Positions 17,001 through 25,966 of a stretch of 64,000 nt of DNA are shown in pieces (positions within the stretch are counted from its first letter, which is position 1; every line of letters begins with the position of its first letter). The notes below the pieces were generated by a model, which was not told the origin of the DNA, searched no databases, and saw only the letters and a program-made list of their open reading frames with translations. Source of the DNA: Halostella limicola (GTDB lineage Archaea; Halobacteriota; Halobacteria; Halobacteriales; Natronoarchaeaceae); assembly GCF_003675875.1 (NCBI RefSeq), contig NZ_RCDI01000002.1, positions 560,786 through 624,785 of the forward strand. The letters run 5' to 3'. The translations under genes were made by a program, and so were the position numbers.

Positions 17001-18104
17001 ATGGGGTACGCCGAACGGCTGGGGGTCGCTCCCGAGCGGGCCGGCGACGTGCTCGAACACTTCGAGCGGGAGCGCTACGAGGGACGGGAGTACCGACGAC
17101 TGGGGGACGCGCGCCACGGCCTCGAACGGGGGACCGTGCTGATAGACGGCGTCGTCGTCCGCGGCTACCCGAAGGTGCCCCGGACGCTGACGCTCTCCGA
17201 AGGCGTCCCCCGCCACTTCGACGGCCCGCTGATCGTCGAGGAGAAGCTGAACGGGTACAACGTCCGCGTCGCCCGGGTAGGCGACCTGCTCGCGTTCACG
17301 CGCGGCGGCTACGTCTGTCCGTACACGACGCATCTGGTGCGCGAGCGCGACTTCGGATCGCTGTTCGAGGACCGCCCCGACCTCGTCCTCTGCGGCGAGG
17401 TGATCGGCCCCGAGAACCCGTACACCGAACACGACTACGACGGCGTCGACTCGGCCGCCTTCCGCGCGTTCGACCTCCGCGAGCGCGAGACGGGGGCACC
17501 GCTCCCCGTCGACGAGCGCCGCCGCCTCTGCGACAGTCGCGGCGTTCCGCAGACCCGATCCTTCGGCCGTTACGACTCCGCAGAGGCCCCCGACGCGGTC
17601 GAGAATATCGTCCGCAGCCTCGACGACGAGGGCCGCGAGGGCGTCGTTATGCAGTCGCTCGATGGCCGCCGACAGCTGAAGTACACGACCGCGAGCGCCC
17701 ACCGCGACGCGCTGGCCCACGCCTTCTCGCTCCCCTTCGACTACGGTCGGGACTTCGTCTTCCGCCGGGTGATACGCGAGGCGTTCCAGTCCGTCGAGTT
17801 CGAGGAGGACGAGGCGACCGCCCGCGAGCGCGCCCACCGTCTCGGGGAGGCGATCCTCCTGCCGATGATCGAGACGATCGAGGCGGTCGAGGACGGCGAG
17901 ACGCCCGGCGAGCGCCACACCGTCCGCGGCGACCCGGACGCGATAGAGCGCCTGATCGCCCACTTCCGCGAGTGCAACCTCCCCGTGACGGTCGAGTCGG
18001 ACCGCCGCGAGGACGGCGAGCGCGTCGTCGCCATCTGCAAGGAGATGCAGTCGACCGCGGACAAGGTGGAGAACTACCTGAACGGCCACGTCGTCGACGA
18101 GTGA
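17001..18104 (+). CDS. ATP-dependent RNA ligase, archaeal Rnl3 family
   Basis: This 367-residue nucleotidyltransferase-fold ligase has the adenylated lysine in motif I, '[11 protein letters not shown]' (Lys at about residue 77). It is followed by '[12 protein letters not shown]' (motif IIIa-like), '[18 protein letters not shown]' (motifs IV and V with Lys), and a C-terminal helical domain used for dimerisation in this family. Members circularise or join RNA 5'-phosphate and 3'-OH ends, and archaeal versions are linked to circular RNA and box C/D RNA. Its divergent neighbour at 16182-16841 is the family's PIN partner. ATG 17001 is supported by the TATA-like box about 27 bases upstream. Confidence 0.92.
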   Translation: MGYAERLGVAPERAGDVLEHFERERYEGREYRRLGDARHGLERGTVLIDGVVVRGYPKVPRTLTLSEGVPRHFDGPLIVEEKLNGYNVRVARVGDLLAFTRGGYVCPYTTHLVRERDFGSLFEDRPDLVLCGEVIGPENPYTEHDYDGVDSAAFRAFDLRERETGAPLPVDERRRLCDSRGVPQTRSFGRYDSAEAPDAVENIVRSLDDEGREGVVMQSLDGRRQLKYTTASAHRDALAHAFSLPFDYGRDFVFRRVIREAFQSVEFEEDEATARERAHRLGEAILLPMIETIEAVEDGETPGERHTVRGDPDAIERLIAHFRECNLPVTVESDRREDGERVVAICKEMQSTADKVENYLNGHVVDE

Positions 18105-18455
18105 GGTGTCGCAGGGGCGGGAGGTTCCGCAAGGCTTTTTCGCGTGGTCTGCTAACGTTTGCCACGCTGGGGGAGACGGCCGACCGGACGACCTATCTCG
18201 GTCCGTGTTGGTCGGGGAGAGGAAAGGGCGAAACCCGACATACCGAAGTCGAGGGGATAGCCCGATGGCGGACCGCACCGGCCCGTCCCTCCTCTGTGCG
18301 AGAGGAGTACGAAGACCGAGTACCGGACCGCGCGCGAGGGCGGTCCGGGAACCGGCGGACGGTCGTACGGACCGGGGAACGCGCCGCCCGTCCGATCCCC
18401 TGGCACTTTCGACGGCGTGGTCGACGCTTTTAGCCCGCCGCGTTCTTTTTCGAAC
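18105..18455. other. intergenic, no supported gene; likely ligase terminator
   Basis: There are 351 bases between the RNA ligase stop and the glutaredoxin start. A run of five T at 18136-18140 could end the ligase transcript. A TATA-like CTTTTA at 18427-18432 serves the next gene. Open frames here on either strand are Arg/Pro-rich and look like chance frames in GC-rich DNA. Confidence 0.5.
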
Positions 18456-18722
18456 GTGCTCGAACTCTACCAGGCAGAGGGCTGTCCGCACAGCGAGTCG
18501 GTCCGCGAGAAGCTCACCGACCTCGGACTCTCCTACGTCGCCCACAACCCGCGGCGTCCGGGCGAGGACCCCGAGGTGCTGAACGAGCAGGTCTACGACG
18601 AGTTGCAAGCGATCGCGGAGGACCAGATCCCCGTGCTCGTCGACCACCAGCACGGCGAAGTGATCGCGGAGAGCGAGGACATCCGGGACTACCTCGCTGA
18701 ACGCTACGGCGAAGTTCGCTGA
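18456..18722 (+). CDS. glutaredoxin / GST N-terminal-type thiol protein
   Basis: This 88-residue thioredoxin-fold protein begins '[19 protein letters not shown]', with a monothiol-type C-P-H-S active site, and has the cis-Pro segment '[20 protein letters not shown]', as in glutaredoxins and GST N-terminal domains. It probably catalyses thiol-disulfide exchange with gamma-glutamylcysteine in the cytoplasm. The GTG at 18456 is chosen because the TATA-like box at 18427-18432 lies 26 bases upstream and the fold begins immediately; in-frame codons further upstream add only an unstructured extension. Confidence 0.85.
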   Translation: MLELYQAEGCPHSESVREKLTDLGLSYVAHNPRRPGEDPEVLNEQVYDELQAIAEDQIPVLVDHQHGEVIAESEDIRDYLAERYGEVR

Positions 18723-18878
18723 GGGGGGCAGTCGGGACAACCTCCCCGACTCGGATCACCTCGGCGACCCGTCCCGTTTTTTCCCCGCTCACTTGCCGGG
18801 AGCGGACGACCGCGAACGTCGTATCGCCGTCTCCGATCGCGCTCTATAAGTTATGAGTATGCAACATCGTAAATAGGA

Positions 18879-18908
18879 GAATTCACCGTTTTGTTCATAT
18901 GTGAATTC
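18879..18908. promoter_or_regulatory. inverted repeat GAATTCAC...GTGAATTC in an AT-rich promoter island
   Basis: Perfect 8-bp arms (18879-18886 and 18901-18908) are separated by 14 bases, within an AT-rich stretch (about 18842-18950) that stands out against the surrounding high GC. A TATA-like ATTTTAG at 18941-18947 follows and serves the small membrane protein gene. The repeat is placed like an operator upstream of that promoter. Confidence 0.5.
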
Positions 18909-18987
18909 GGAGTGTGTTGGCTGAACTGAACTACGATAAGATTTTAGTGGGAGTCCGTCGTACGTGTCAATGGAGGGTGGTGATAGT

Positions 18988-19215
18988 ATGACGGATAGTG
19001 TCAACGACGGCCGTCGCACGGCCCGCAACGTCGAGGTATCGCGCTACGACCTCGTTCTCGCTGTCATTCCGGCAGCCCTTCTGCTCTCCCTGCTCGCAGG
19101 CCACTTGCTCTCTGTCCCGTCGCGCACCGCGCTGGTCGCCGGCGCCGCGGTCGGTGCGCTCGCGATGATGGACGGTCTCTTCCGCAACCCGCCGGAAGGG
19201 ACCGGCCCCGCCTGA
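18988..19215 (+). CDS. small two-span membrane protein
   Basis: This 75-residue protein has a polar N-terminus of about 23 residues, a hydrophobic span (about 25-45, 'LVLAVIPAALLLSLLAGHLL') and a second weaker span (about 52-68, 'ALVAGAAVGALAMMDGLF'). Function unknown; similar short membrane proteins are common in haloarchaea. GGAGGG at 18972-18977 is a plausible ribosome-binding site for ATG 18988, while ATG 18970 would suit a leaderless transcript from the TATA-like box at 18941. Both share the frame. Confidence 0.7.
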   Translation: MTDSVNDGRRTARNVEVSRYDLVLAVIPAALLLSLLAGHLLSVPSRTALVAGAAVGALAMMDGLFRNPPEGTGPA

Positions 19216-19323
19216 TTCCTTTCGGTTCCGCAACCGCGCATTCGATCGTCCCCCAGAGCTAAGCGTCTCTCCCCCGTAGTACGCGCACCGTTACCCGGCC
19301 GAGGCCGGGGTGGGGGACTCACA

Positions 19324-20718
19324 ATGGAGAGTGTCAATCCGGCGACCGAGGAGACTCTGGACTCGTACGAGACGCACGGCGAGGGGGACGTCGACGACCT
19401 GCTCGACCGCGCGAACGACGCCTTCGAGGAGTGGCGCGAGCAGCCGATCGCGGAGCGCGAGGCGCTGCTGGAGCGGGCCGGCGAGGTGCTGCGCGAGAAC
19501 AGCGACGAGTACGCCGAGCTGATGACCGCGGAGATGGGCAAGCCCATCGAGCAGGGCCGGTCGGAGGTCGAGAAGTGCGCGTGGGTCTGTGACTACTACG
19601 CCGAGCGCGCGGCGGAGTTCCTGCAGGACGAGCACGTCGGCGGCGAGACGGACGCCGACACGTTCGTCGCGCGCCAGCCGCTCGGTCCCGTGCTCGCCAT
19701 CATGCCGTGGAACTTCCCGTTCTGGCAGGTGTTTCGCTTCGCCGCGCCGACGCTGACCGCGGGCAACGTCGGCCTGCTCAAGCACGCCTCGAACGTACCG
19801 GGCTGCGCGAAGGCCATCGAGGACGTGTTCAGGGAGGCCGGCTACCCCGAGGGCGTCTTCACGACGCTCATGGTCGGCTCCGACGCCATCGAGGACGTGA
19901 TAAGCGACGACCGGGTCCGCGCCGTCACCATCACGGGCAGCGAGGGCGCGGGTCGCAACGTCGCCGAGACGGCCGGCAAGAACCTCAAGAAGCACGTCCT
20001 CGAACTCGGCGGGAGCGACCCCTTCGTCGTCCTCGACGACGCGCCGATGGAGCGCGCCTGCGAGGTCGCCGCCCGGGCGCGGATCATCAACTCGGGGCAG
20101 TCCTGCATCGCCGCGAAGCGCTTCATCGTCCACGAGGACGCGTACGACGAGTTCCTCGACGGGTTCCTGAACGAGATGGAGAGCCTGCAGACGGGCGACC
20201 CGACCGACGAGGACACCGACGTGGGGCCGCAGGCCCGGGAAGGGCTCATGGAGGACCTGCACGAGCAGGTCGAGGAAACCGTAGCGCAGGGCGCGGAGGT
20301 GCGGCTGGGCGGCGAGCCGATGGACCGCGACGGCTACTTCTACCCGCCGACGGTGCTCACCGACATCCCCGAGGGGTCGCCTGCCGACGAGGAGGAGGTG
20401 TTCGGCCCGGTCGCGACCGTCTTCGAGGTGCCGGACGAGGAGGCGGCGATCGAGAAGGCCAACGACATCGACTACGGACTGGGCGCGAGCGTCTGGACGG
20501 AGGACCTCGAACGCGGTGAGCGCGTCGCCCGGCGGTTCGAGTCCGGTCTCGCGTACGTGAACGAGCTGGTCAAATCGGACCCGCGCCTGCCGTTCGGCGG
20601 CGTGAAAGACTCCGGCTACGGCCGGGAACTCGCGAAGCAGGGCATCCGCGAGTTCGTCAACGAGAAGACGGTCTGGGTGTCCCACGGCCCGAGCAAGGAG
20701 GGAGATCTCGTCGAATGA
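19324..20718 (+). CDS. NAD(P)-dependent aldehyde / succinate-semialdehyde dehydrogenase
   Basis: This 464-residue ALDH has the catalytic C261 in 'NSGQSCIAAKRF', the general base E227 in 'VLELGG', and the oxyanion N130 in 'PWNFPFWQ'. The coenzyme-binding 'TGSEGAGRNVA' follows. Sequence character is closest to succinate-semialdehyde/aldehyde dehydrogenases of the GabD group. It oxidises an aldehyde to the acid in the cytoplasm. Its stop overlaps the start of the acetolactate-synthase-like gene as ATGA, so the products probably act in one pathway; the specific aldehyde is not decidable from sequence. Confidence 0.93.
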   Translation: MESVNPATEETLDSYETHGEGDVDDLLDRANDAFEEWREQPIAEREALLERAGEVLRENSDEYAELMTAEMGKPIEQGRSEVEKCAWVCDYYAERAAEFLQDEHVGGETDADTFVARQPLGPVLAIMPWNFPFWQVFRFAAPTLTAGNVGLLKHASNVPGCAKAIEDVFREAGYPEGVFTTLMVGSDAIEDVISDDRVRAVTITGSEGAGRNVAETAGKNLKKHVLELGGSDPFVVLDDAPMERACEVAARARIINSGQSCIAAKRFIVHEDAYDEFLDGFLNEMESLQTGDPTDEDTDVGPQAREGLMEDLHEQVEETVAQGAEVRLGGEPMDRDGYFYPPTVLTDIPEGSPADEEEVFGPVATVFEVPDEEAAIEKANDIDYGLGASVWTEDLERGERVARRFESGLAYVNELVKSDPRLPFGGVKDSGYGRELAKQGIREFVNEKTVWVSHGPSKEGDLVE

Positions 20719-22292
20719 CGAACGCTGCCGACCTGCTGGCGGAGTGCCTGGAGGCGGAGGGCGTCGACTACGTCTTCGGCATCCCCGGCGAGGAACTGGA
20801 GGACGTCCTGTTCGCCCTGCGGGACTCGGACGTGGAGTTCTTCCCGGTGCGCCACGAGCAGGGCGCGGCGTTCATGGCCGACGTCCATGGGCGCGTGACG
20901 GGGGAGGCCGGCGTCTGCCTCTCGACGCTCGGCCCCGGCGCGACGAACCTGCTGACGGGGGTCGCCGACGCCCACCTCGACAAGAGCCCGCTCGTCGCCA
21001 TCACGGGACAGGGCGGTCTGGAGCGCCTGCACAAGGAGAGCCACCAGGCGCTCGACGTCGTCGACACGTTCGAACCGGTCGTCAAGTGGAACACGCAGGT
21101 GAGCGCGCCCGAGACCGTCCCCGAATCCGTGCGGAAGGCGTTCAAGCTCGCCGAGCACGAGAAGCCCGGCGCGACCCACCTCGAAGTCCCCGAGGACGTG
21201 GCGGCCGAGTCGATCGACGCGACGCCGCTGCCGACGCGCGACCGGGTGCGCCGCCCCGATCCCGACGGGGCGTCGCTCTCGCGCGCCGCCGACCTGATCG
21301 GCGCGTCGGACCGTCCCATCGTCCTCGCGGGCAACGGCGCGGTGCGGACCCGCGCCGCAGAGCAGCTGCGGGCGTTCGTCGAGACGACGAACGTCCCGGT
21401 CGTCGCGACGTTCATGGGGAAGGGCGCGGTTTCGGACGCCGACGAGCACTCGCTGCTGACGCTCGAATCCGGCCCGGACGACGAGGCGGCGACGGCTATC
21501 GAGCGCGCCGACTGCGTCGTCGCCGTCGGCTACGACATCGCGGAGCACGACCCCCAGGAGTGGAACCCCAGTCCCGACAAGACGGTGATTCACGTCGACG
21601 CCGAACCCGCGGAGGTGTACCGCCACTACAACCCCGACGTGGAGGTCGTCGCGGACGTCTCCCGGACGCTGGAGGAGCTAACGGCCCTGCTCTCGACCGA
21701 GTGCTCGACGTGGTGGCAGGACCTGCGCGAGCGCATCGCCGCCGACGTCAGCGAGCGGCCCGACGCCGGCGACCCGATATCGGTCCGCCGGGTCCTCCCG
21801 CTGCTGCGCGACGCGATGGCCGACGAGGACGTGCTGATCTCCGACGTGGGGAGCCACAAGATGGCGATCGCGAAGCACTTCCCCGTCTACGAGCCGAACA
21901 CCTGCATCATCTCGAACGGGCTGGCGACCATGGGCATCGCGGTCCCCGGCGGCGTCGCGGCCGACCTCGCGCTGGACGAGGACGTCGTCGTCGCGACCGG
22001 CGACGGCGGGTTCCTGATGAACGCCGCCGAGATCGAGACGGCGAGCCGCCTCGGCTGCTCGTACACCATCGTCGTGTTCCGCGACGACGACTACGGGATG
22101 ATCTCCGAGCATCAGGAAGAACACCGCAACGAGCACTTCGGCACGGCGCTCTCCAACCCCGACCTCGTCGCGTTCGCCGAGAGCTTCGGGATCGAGGCCC
22201 GCCGCGCCGACGACTGGGCGACGATCGAGGAGACGCTGAACGAGGTCGTGTCGGCCGACGAGATGACGCTCGTCGAGGTGCCGCTGGGCTGA
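20715..22292 (+). CDS. thiamine-diphosphate enzyme, acetolactate synthase large-subunit-like
   Basis: This 525-residue enzyme has three domains: the N-terminal pyrimidine-binding domain with the activating Glu in 'FFPVRHEQGAAFMAD' (E48), a central Rossmann-like domain, and a C-terminal diphosphate-binding domain with GDGGFLMNAAEIETA followed by 'VVFRDDDYGM'. The expected Mg-binding Asn in the usual N-D pair appears as Arg here. Length fits AlsS/AHAS-like enzymes, but no regulatory small subunit is adjacent, suggesting a catabolic acetolactate synthase or another carboligase/decarboxylase rather than the biosynthetic one. It is translationally coupled to the upstream aldehyde dehydrogenase. 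The stop codon abuts an 80-bp inverted repeat. Confidence 0.88.
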   Translation: MTNAADLLAECLEAEGVDYVFGIPGEELEDVLFALRDSDVEFFPVRHEQGAAFMADVHGRVTGEAGVCLSTLGPGATNLLTGVADAHLDKSPLVAITGQGGLERLHKESHQALDVVDTFEPVVKWNTQVSAPETVPESVRKAFKLAEHEKPGATHLEVPEDVAAESIDATPLPTRDRVRRPDPDGASLSRAADLIGASDRPIVLAGNGAVRTRAAEQLRAFVETTNVPVVATFMGKGAVSDADEHSLLTLESGPDDEAATAIERADCVVAVGYDIAEHDPQEWNPSPDKTVIHVDAEPAEVYRHYNPDVEVVADVSRTLEELTALLSTECSTWWQDLRERIAADVSERPDAGDPISVRRVLPLLRDAMADEDVLISDVGSHKMAIAKHFPVYEPNTCIISNGLATMGIAVPGGVAADLALDEDVVVATGDGGFLMNAAEIETASRLGCSYTIVVFRDDDYGMISEHQEEHRNEHFGTALSNPDLVAFAESFGIEARRADDWATIEETLNEVVSADEMTLVEVPLG

Positions 22293-22371
22293 TACGGACT
22301 GTTGTAGTCCTTTACCGGTCATCGCCGATCCGCACCGGCGATGACCGGTAAATCGTTACAACAATCCGTAT
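22292..22371. repeat. 80-bp near-perfect inverted repeat (hairpin element)
   Basis: Arms run from ATACGGA through TGTTGTA and TTTACCGGTCATCGCCG, then after a 7-8 base loop the same blocks return in inverted order to TCCGTAT. Only one base and one 4-base block fail to pair over a 36-base arm. It begins inside the stop codon of the upstream gene. It may act as a strong transcript-end hairpin, or be one copy of a dispersed palindromic/MITE-like element; no encoded protein is present. Confidence 0.85.
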
Positions 22372-22412
22372 GACTCGGCGCGTACCGGGCCTCGCCCGCT
22401 GTCAGCGCGGGC

Positions 22413-22505
22413 CTACATGCCCACCGCGGCCATTATCAGCCCGACGAGGATGAGCGCGAAGATCAGCAGCGTCACGACCAGAAAGAACCTGTCAGCGCCT
22501 GTCAT
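22413..22505 (-). CDS. 30-residue single-span membrane peptide
   Basis: A tiny gene whose product begins 'MTGADRFFLVVTLLIFALIL' and is a single transmembrane helix with almost no soluble part. A TTTTATG box at about 22528-22535 on the minus strand lies 24-30 bases upstream of the ATG, matching leaderless haloarchaeal promoters, which makes it more than a chance frame. Function unknown; comparable tiny hydrophobic proteins accompany respiratory or transport complexes elsewhere, but nothing here ties it to one. Confidence 0.55.
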   Translation of the reverse strand: MTGADRFFLVVTLLIFALILVGLIMAAVGM

Positions 22506-22669
22506 AGGTCTGGATACGGCGACGCGCGGCATAAAACGTGGTCCCGAACGCCGCCGCGGAAGAGTGTGGCACTGACGGACCTCGTTCGCCGGCGCTCCGC
22601 GTCGGGGTGACCGCAACCGTTCCGCACCCGCCGCCCCGCGCATAAGTGTCTCTCCGTTGTCCTCCGCCT

Positions 22670-23749
22670 ATGCCCAGAGAGCGGGCCGCCGAGTTCACGA
22701 TAGACCACGTGCAGGTCCTCGACGAGTCGGGGGAGGCCGACGAGGATCTCGTCCCGAACCTGTCCGAGGAGGAACTGCTCGACCTGTACCGAAACATGAA
22801 GCGGGCGCGCCGCTTCGACACGCGGGCCATCGCGCTCCAGCGTCGCGGCGAGATCGGCACCATCGCCCCAGCGATCGGGCAGGAGGCGGTGCAGGTCGCC
22901 AGCGCGACGGCGCTGTCCGAGGCCGACTGGATGGTGCCGTCGTTCCGCGAGAGCGCCGCCTACCTGACCCGCGGGATCGACCCGCACCTCCTGCTGTGGT
23001 ACGCCATGGGGATGGAGGAGGGCGCGGAGGTGCCCGAGGGTGAACACACGATGCCGCCCTCCATCGCCGTCGGGGCCCAGACCCTCCACGGCGCGGGGCT
23101 GGGGTGGGGGCAGGCGATCACCGACGACGACGCCGCGTCGCTCGTCTTCTTCGGCGACGGGGCCTCCAGCGAGGGCGACGCCTACGAGGCGTTCAACATG
23201 GCCGGCGTGTTCGACGCCCACACCGTCTTCCTCTGTCAGAACAACCGGTACGCTATCAGCGTCCCGACCGAGAACCAGACCCGTGCCGAGACCATCGCCC
23301 AGAAGGCCATCGCGGGCGGCATCGACGGGATCCAGGTCGACGGCAACGACGTGCTCGGCACGTACAAGGTCGTCACGGAGGCGCTGGAGCAGGCCCGGCA
23401 GGGGAACCCGATCCTCGTCGAGGCGCTCACCTACCGTCAGTCGATGCACACGACCGCGGACGACCCCTCCGTCTACCGGACGCCCGAGGAGGAGGCCGAG
23501 TGGGAGGAGCGCGACCCCATCGACCGGTACGAGGACTACCTGCGCTCCGAGGGCGTGCTCGACGACGAGACCGTCGCCGAGATAGAGGAGGACGTCGAGA
23601 CCGAACTGGAAGCCGCCATCGAGCGCGCCCGCGAGGGGGAGAAAGAGGTCGTCCCCGCGGAGATGTTCGACCACGTCTTCGACGAACTGCCGCAGTCGCT
23701 GCGGAAACAGCGCGACGAGTTCCGGCGCGAGGAGGTCGACCATGACTGA
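22670..23749 (+). CDS. 2-oxoacid dehydrogenase E1 component, alpha subunit (pyruvate/branched-chain type)
   Basis: This 359-residue E1-alpha has the thiamine-diphosphate motif 'GDGASSEGDAYEAFNMAG', ending in 'CQNNRYAIS', and 'YRQSMHTTADDPSVYR', the phosphorylation-loop region of the family. It pairs with the beta subunit encoded next to decarboxylate a 2-oxoacid and pass the acyl group to a lipoyl E2. ATG 22670 lies 24-30 bases after a 'CATAAG' box at about 22640-22645, so the in-frame GTG at 22646 is rejected. No E2 or E3 gene follows, which fits the orphan OADH-type E1 pairs of haloarchaea whose physiological substrate is unclear. Confidence 0.92.
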   Translation: MPRERAAEFTIDHVQVLDESGEADEDLVPNLSEEELLDLYRNMKRARRFDTRAIALQRRGEIGTIAPAIGQEAVQVASATALSEADWMVPSFRESAAYLTRGIDPHLLLWYAMGMEEGAEVPEGEHTMPPSIAVGAQTLHGAGLGWGQAITDDDAASLVFFGDGASSEGDAYEAFNMAGVFDAHTVFLCQNNRYAISVPTENQTRAETIAQKAIAGGIDGIQVDGNDVLGTYKVVTEALEQARQGNPILVEALTYRQSMHTTADDPSVYRTPEEEAEWEERDPIDRYEDYLRSEGVLDDETVAEIEEDVETELEAAIERAREGEKEVVPAEMFDHVFDELPQSLRKQRDEFRREEVDHD

Positions 23750-24710
23750 GCAGCTGAACATGCTGGAGGCGATCCGCTCGACGCTCCGGGCGGAGATGGA
23801 GCGCGACGACGGCGTGATCGTCTACGGGCAGGACGTGGGCCGGAACGGCGGCGTGTTCCGCGCGACGCAGGGCCTGATCGACGACTACCCCGGCCAGATC
23901 TACGACGCCCCCGTCGCCGAGTCCGGCATCGTGGGCATGGGCGTCGGCCTCGCCGCGCACGGCCTGACCCCCGTCCCCGAGATCCAGTTCTCGGGGTTCA
24001 TGCACCAGGCGTTCGCCCAGATCCAGCAACACGCCGCGCGCCTGCGGAGTCGCTCGCGCGGGACGATGAACTGCCCGATGACGATCCGCGCGCCCTCCGG
24101 CGGCGGCATCCGCGCGCTCGAACACCACTCCGAGAGCTTCGAGGCGGGGTACGCCCACACGCCCGGCCTGCAGATCGCCTACCCGTCCTCACCGGCGGAC
24201 GCGAAGGGCCTGCTCGCCGCCTCGATCCGCAACCCGGACCCGGTCATCTTCCTCGAACCGACGCGGCTGTATCGCGCGGTCAGCGGCGAGGTGCCGGAAG
24301 AGGAACATCTGGTCCCCTTCGGCGAGGCGAACGTCGTCGAGGAGGGCGAGGACATCACGGTCGTCGCGTGGGGCGCGATGCGCCGCGAAACCCAGCGCGC
24401 TGCGAACAACGCCGACGCCGACGTCGAACTGATCGACCCGCGGACGATCGTCCCACTGGACGAGGAGACCATCCTCGACTCGGTGCGCAAGACCGGCCGC
24501 TGCGTCGTCGTCCACGAGGCCCCGAAGACTGCGGGGATGGCCGCCGAGATCACCGCGCGGATCAACGACGAGGCGCTCATGTACCTGGAAGCGCCCGTCG
24601 AGCGCGTGACGGGGTACGACGTCCCGTTCCCGCTGTACGCCCGCGAGGAGGACTACCTGCCCGACCCCGAGCGGATTCGGTCGGGGATCGAGCGGGCGGT
24701 GGAGTACTGA
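23742..24710 (+). CDS. 2-oxoacid dehydrogenase E1 component, beta subunit
   Basis: This 322-residue transketolase-like beta subunit begins 'LNMLEAIRSTLRAEMERDD', then has 'YGQDVGRNGGVFRATQGL' and 'YDAPVAESGIVGMGVG', the PdhB-type pyrimidine-binding face, with a C-terminal transketolase domain ('VVAWGAMRRETQRA', 'VVHEAP'). It overlaps the E1-alpha 3' end by 8 bp, so the heterotetramer subunits are co-translated. It belongs functionally with the alpha subunit at 22670. Possible substrates include pyruvate, branched-chain 2-oxoacids or acetoin; the neighbouring acetolactate-synthase-like gene makes acetoin metabolism worth considering but does not prove it. Confidence 0.92.
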   Translation: MTEQLNMLEAIRSTLRAEMERDDGVIVYGQDVGRNGGVFRATQGLIDDYPGQIYDAPVAESGIVGMGVGLAAHGLTPVPEIQFSGFMHQAFAQIQQHAARLRSRSRGTMNCPMTIRAPSGGGIRALEHHSESFEAGYAHTPGLQIAYPSSPADAKGLLAASIRNPDPVIFLEPTRLYRAVSGEVPEEEHLVPFGEANVVEEGEDITVVAWGAMRRETQRAANNADADVELIDPRTIVPLDEETILDSVRKTGRCVVVHEAPKTAGMAAEITARINDEALMYLEAPVERVTGYDVPFPLYAREEDYLPDPERIRSGIERAVEY

Positions 24711-24762
24711 CGGGTCGCTGCTGACCCACCTAACGTATCCGTTCGGTCGTCGGATCTACCGT

Positions 24763-25833
24763 ATGGGAACAGACGGCGCGGACACCGCGTCCGAAAACGT
24801 GACCGAACGCGTGGAAGCGGCCAAAGGGACGCTGCTCGAACCCGAGGAGAACTCGTTCAAGCGGTGGCTGCTGCTCAGCGGCGGCCGGGGAGTCGTCACG
24901 GCAGTCGCGATGCTGGTCGTCATGACGGGGTTCGTCGTGCTTGGGGTCGTCTGGACGACCGAAATGCGGGACCTCGTAACGGAGACCGAAATCGTACAGA
25001 CCCTGTTGTTCACGCTGCTCAGCGGGACGATACTCCTCGTCTCTATCGCCGTCTCTATCAACTCCGTGGTGCTCTCTCAGGAGCTTACGTCGATCGGAGA
25101 CCAACTCGACGAGATCGAGAACTCCCTCTCGTTCCGGAGTTCGATCCGGGAGATGAGCGACCCGGACGTGAGTCCGGCGCGGCCCGCGGAGTTCCTCCTG
25201 ACTATCCTCCGGGCGGTTCGCGACCAGTCGGAGGAACTCGACACCGTGGTGGAGGACGATGGCTCCGCGTTCAGTGAGCGCGTCGACGCCTTCGTGGACG
25301 ACGTCGTCCGGCAGACCGAGAGCATCGAAAAGCGACTTCAGCGGGGACAGTTCGGAACGTCTGAGGTGCTGCTCGCCGGGCTGGACTACGATTACTCCTG
25401 GCAGATGTACGTCACGCAGCGTCTCCTGAGTACCCATGGTGACGAACTCACCGACCGGCAACGAGATGTCCTAGAGGATATCGTCGAGACGCTGAAACAG
25501 TTCACGACGGGGCGGGCGTATTTCAAGACGCTATACTTCAAGCGGGAACTCGCCAACCTCTCGCGGTGGCTGTTGGCGATCTCATTTCCCTCCATCGTCT
25601 ACCTCTCGTACGCGCTCCTTGCCCTCAAGGCGAACCTGATCCCGGATATCTCGGTTCTCGGCATCGGGTCGCTCATTCTCTTCACCGGCGCCGCCTACGT
25701 TGCCGGCCTCGTTCCGTTCGCGCTGTTTACGTCGTACGTACTTCGGTCTGCCACGATCTCCTTCCGGACGCTCGCGGCCGGACCGTTCATCCTCAAGGAC
25801 GAAGACAAGCGCGGCCGGATCGATTGGGACTGA
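24763..25833 (+). CDS. multi-span membrane protein of unknown function
   Basis: This 356-residue protein has two N-terminal transmembrane spans (about 43-64 and 79-101), a long helical cytoplasmic or external region of about 165 residues, and two to three C-terminal spans (about 268-288 and 296-326). The middle contains conserved-looking 'DYDYSWQMYVTQRLL' and 'RAYFKTLYFKRELANLSRWLL'. This layout is seen in a recurrent haloarchaeal family without known function. No catalytic or transport motif is recognised. It lies alone downstream of the E1 genes and is slightly less GC-rich than its neighbours; convergent with rpl15e. Confidence 0.8.
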   Translation: MGTDGADTASENVTERVEAAKGTLLEPEENSFKRWLLLSGGRGVVTAVAMLVVMTGFVVLGVVWTTEMRDLVTETEIVQTLLFTLLSGTILLVSIAVSINSVVLSQELTSIGDQLDEIENSLSFRSSIREMSDPDVSPARPAEFLLTILRAVRDQSEELDTVVEDDGSAFSERVDAFVDDVVRQTESIEKRLQRGQFGTSEVLLAGLDYDYSWQMYVTQRLLSTHGDELTDRQRDVLEDIVETLKQFTTGRAYFKTLYFKRELANLSRWLLAISFPSIVYLSYALLALKANLIPDISVLGIGSLILFTGAAYVAGLVPFALFTSYVLRSATISFRTLAAGPFILKDEDKRGRIDWD

Positions 25834-25966
25834 GCGAACTCTCCACCGGGCTGTCGATCCGAAGGTCCGATCACCGGTTCCTCTCGATATGGCCGGTACG
25901 AGCACTACGGACGATAGAAAACGGAGTAGTCAGTCGGCCGCTCGGCGACGCGATGTCGCGTCGACG

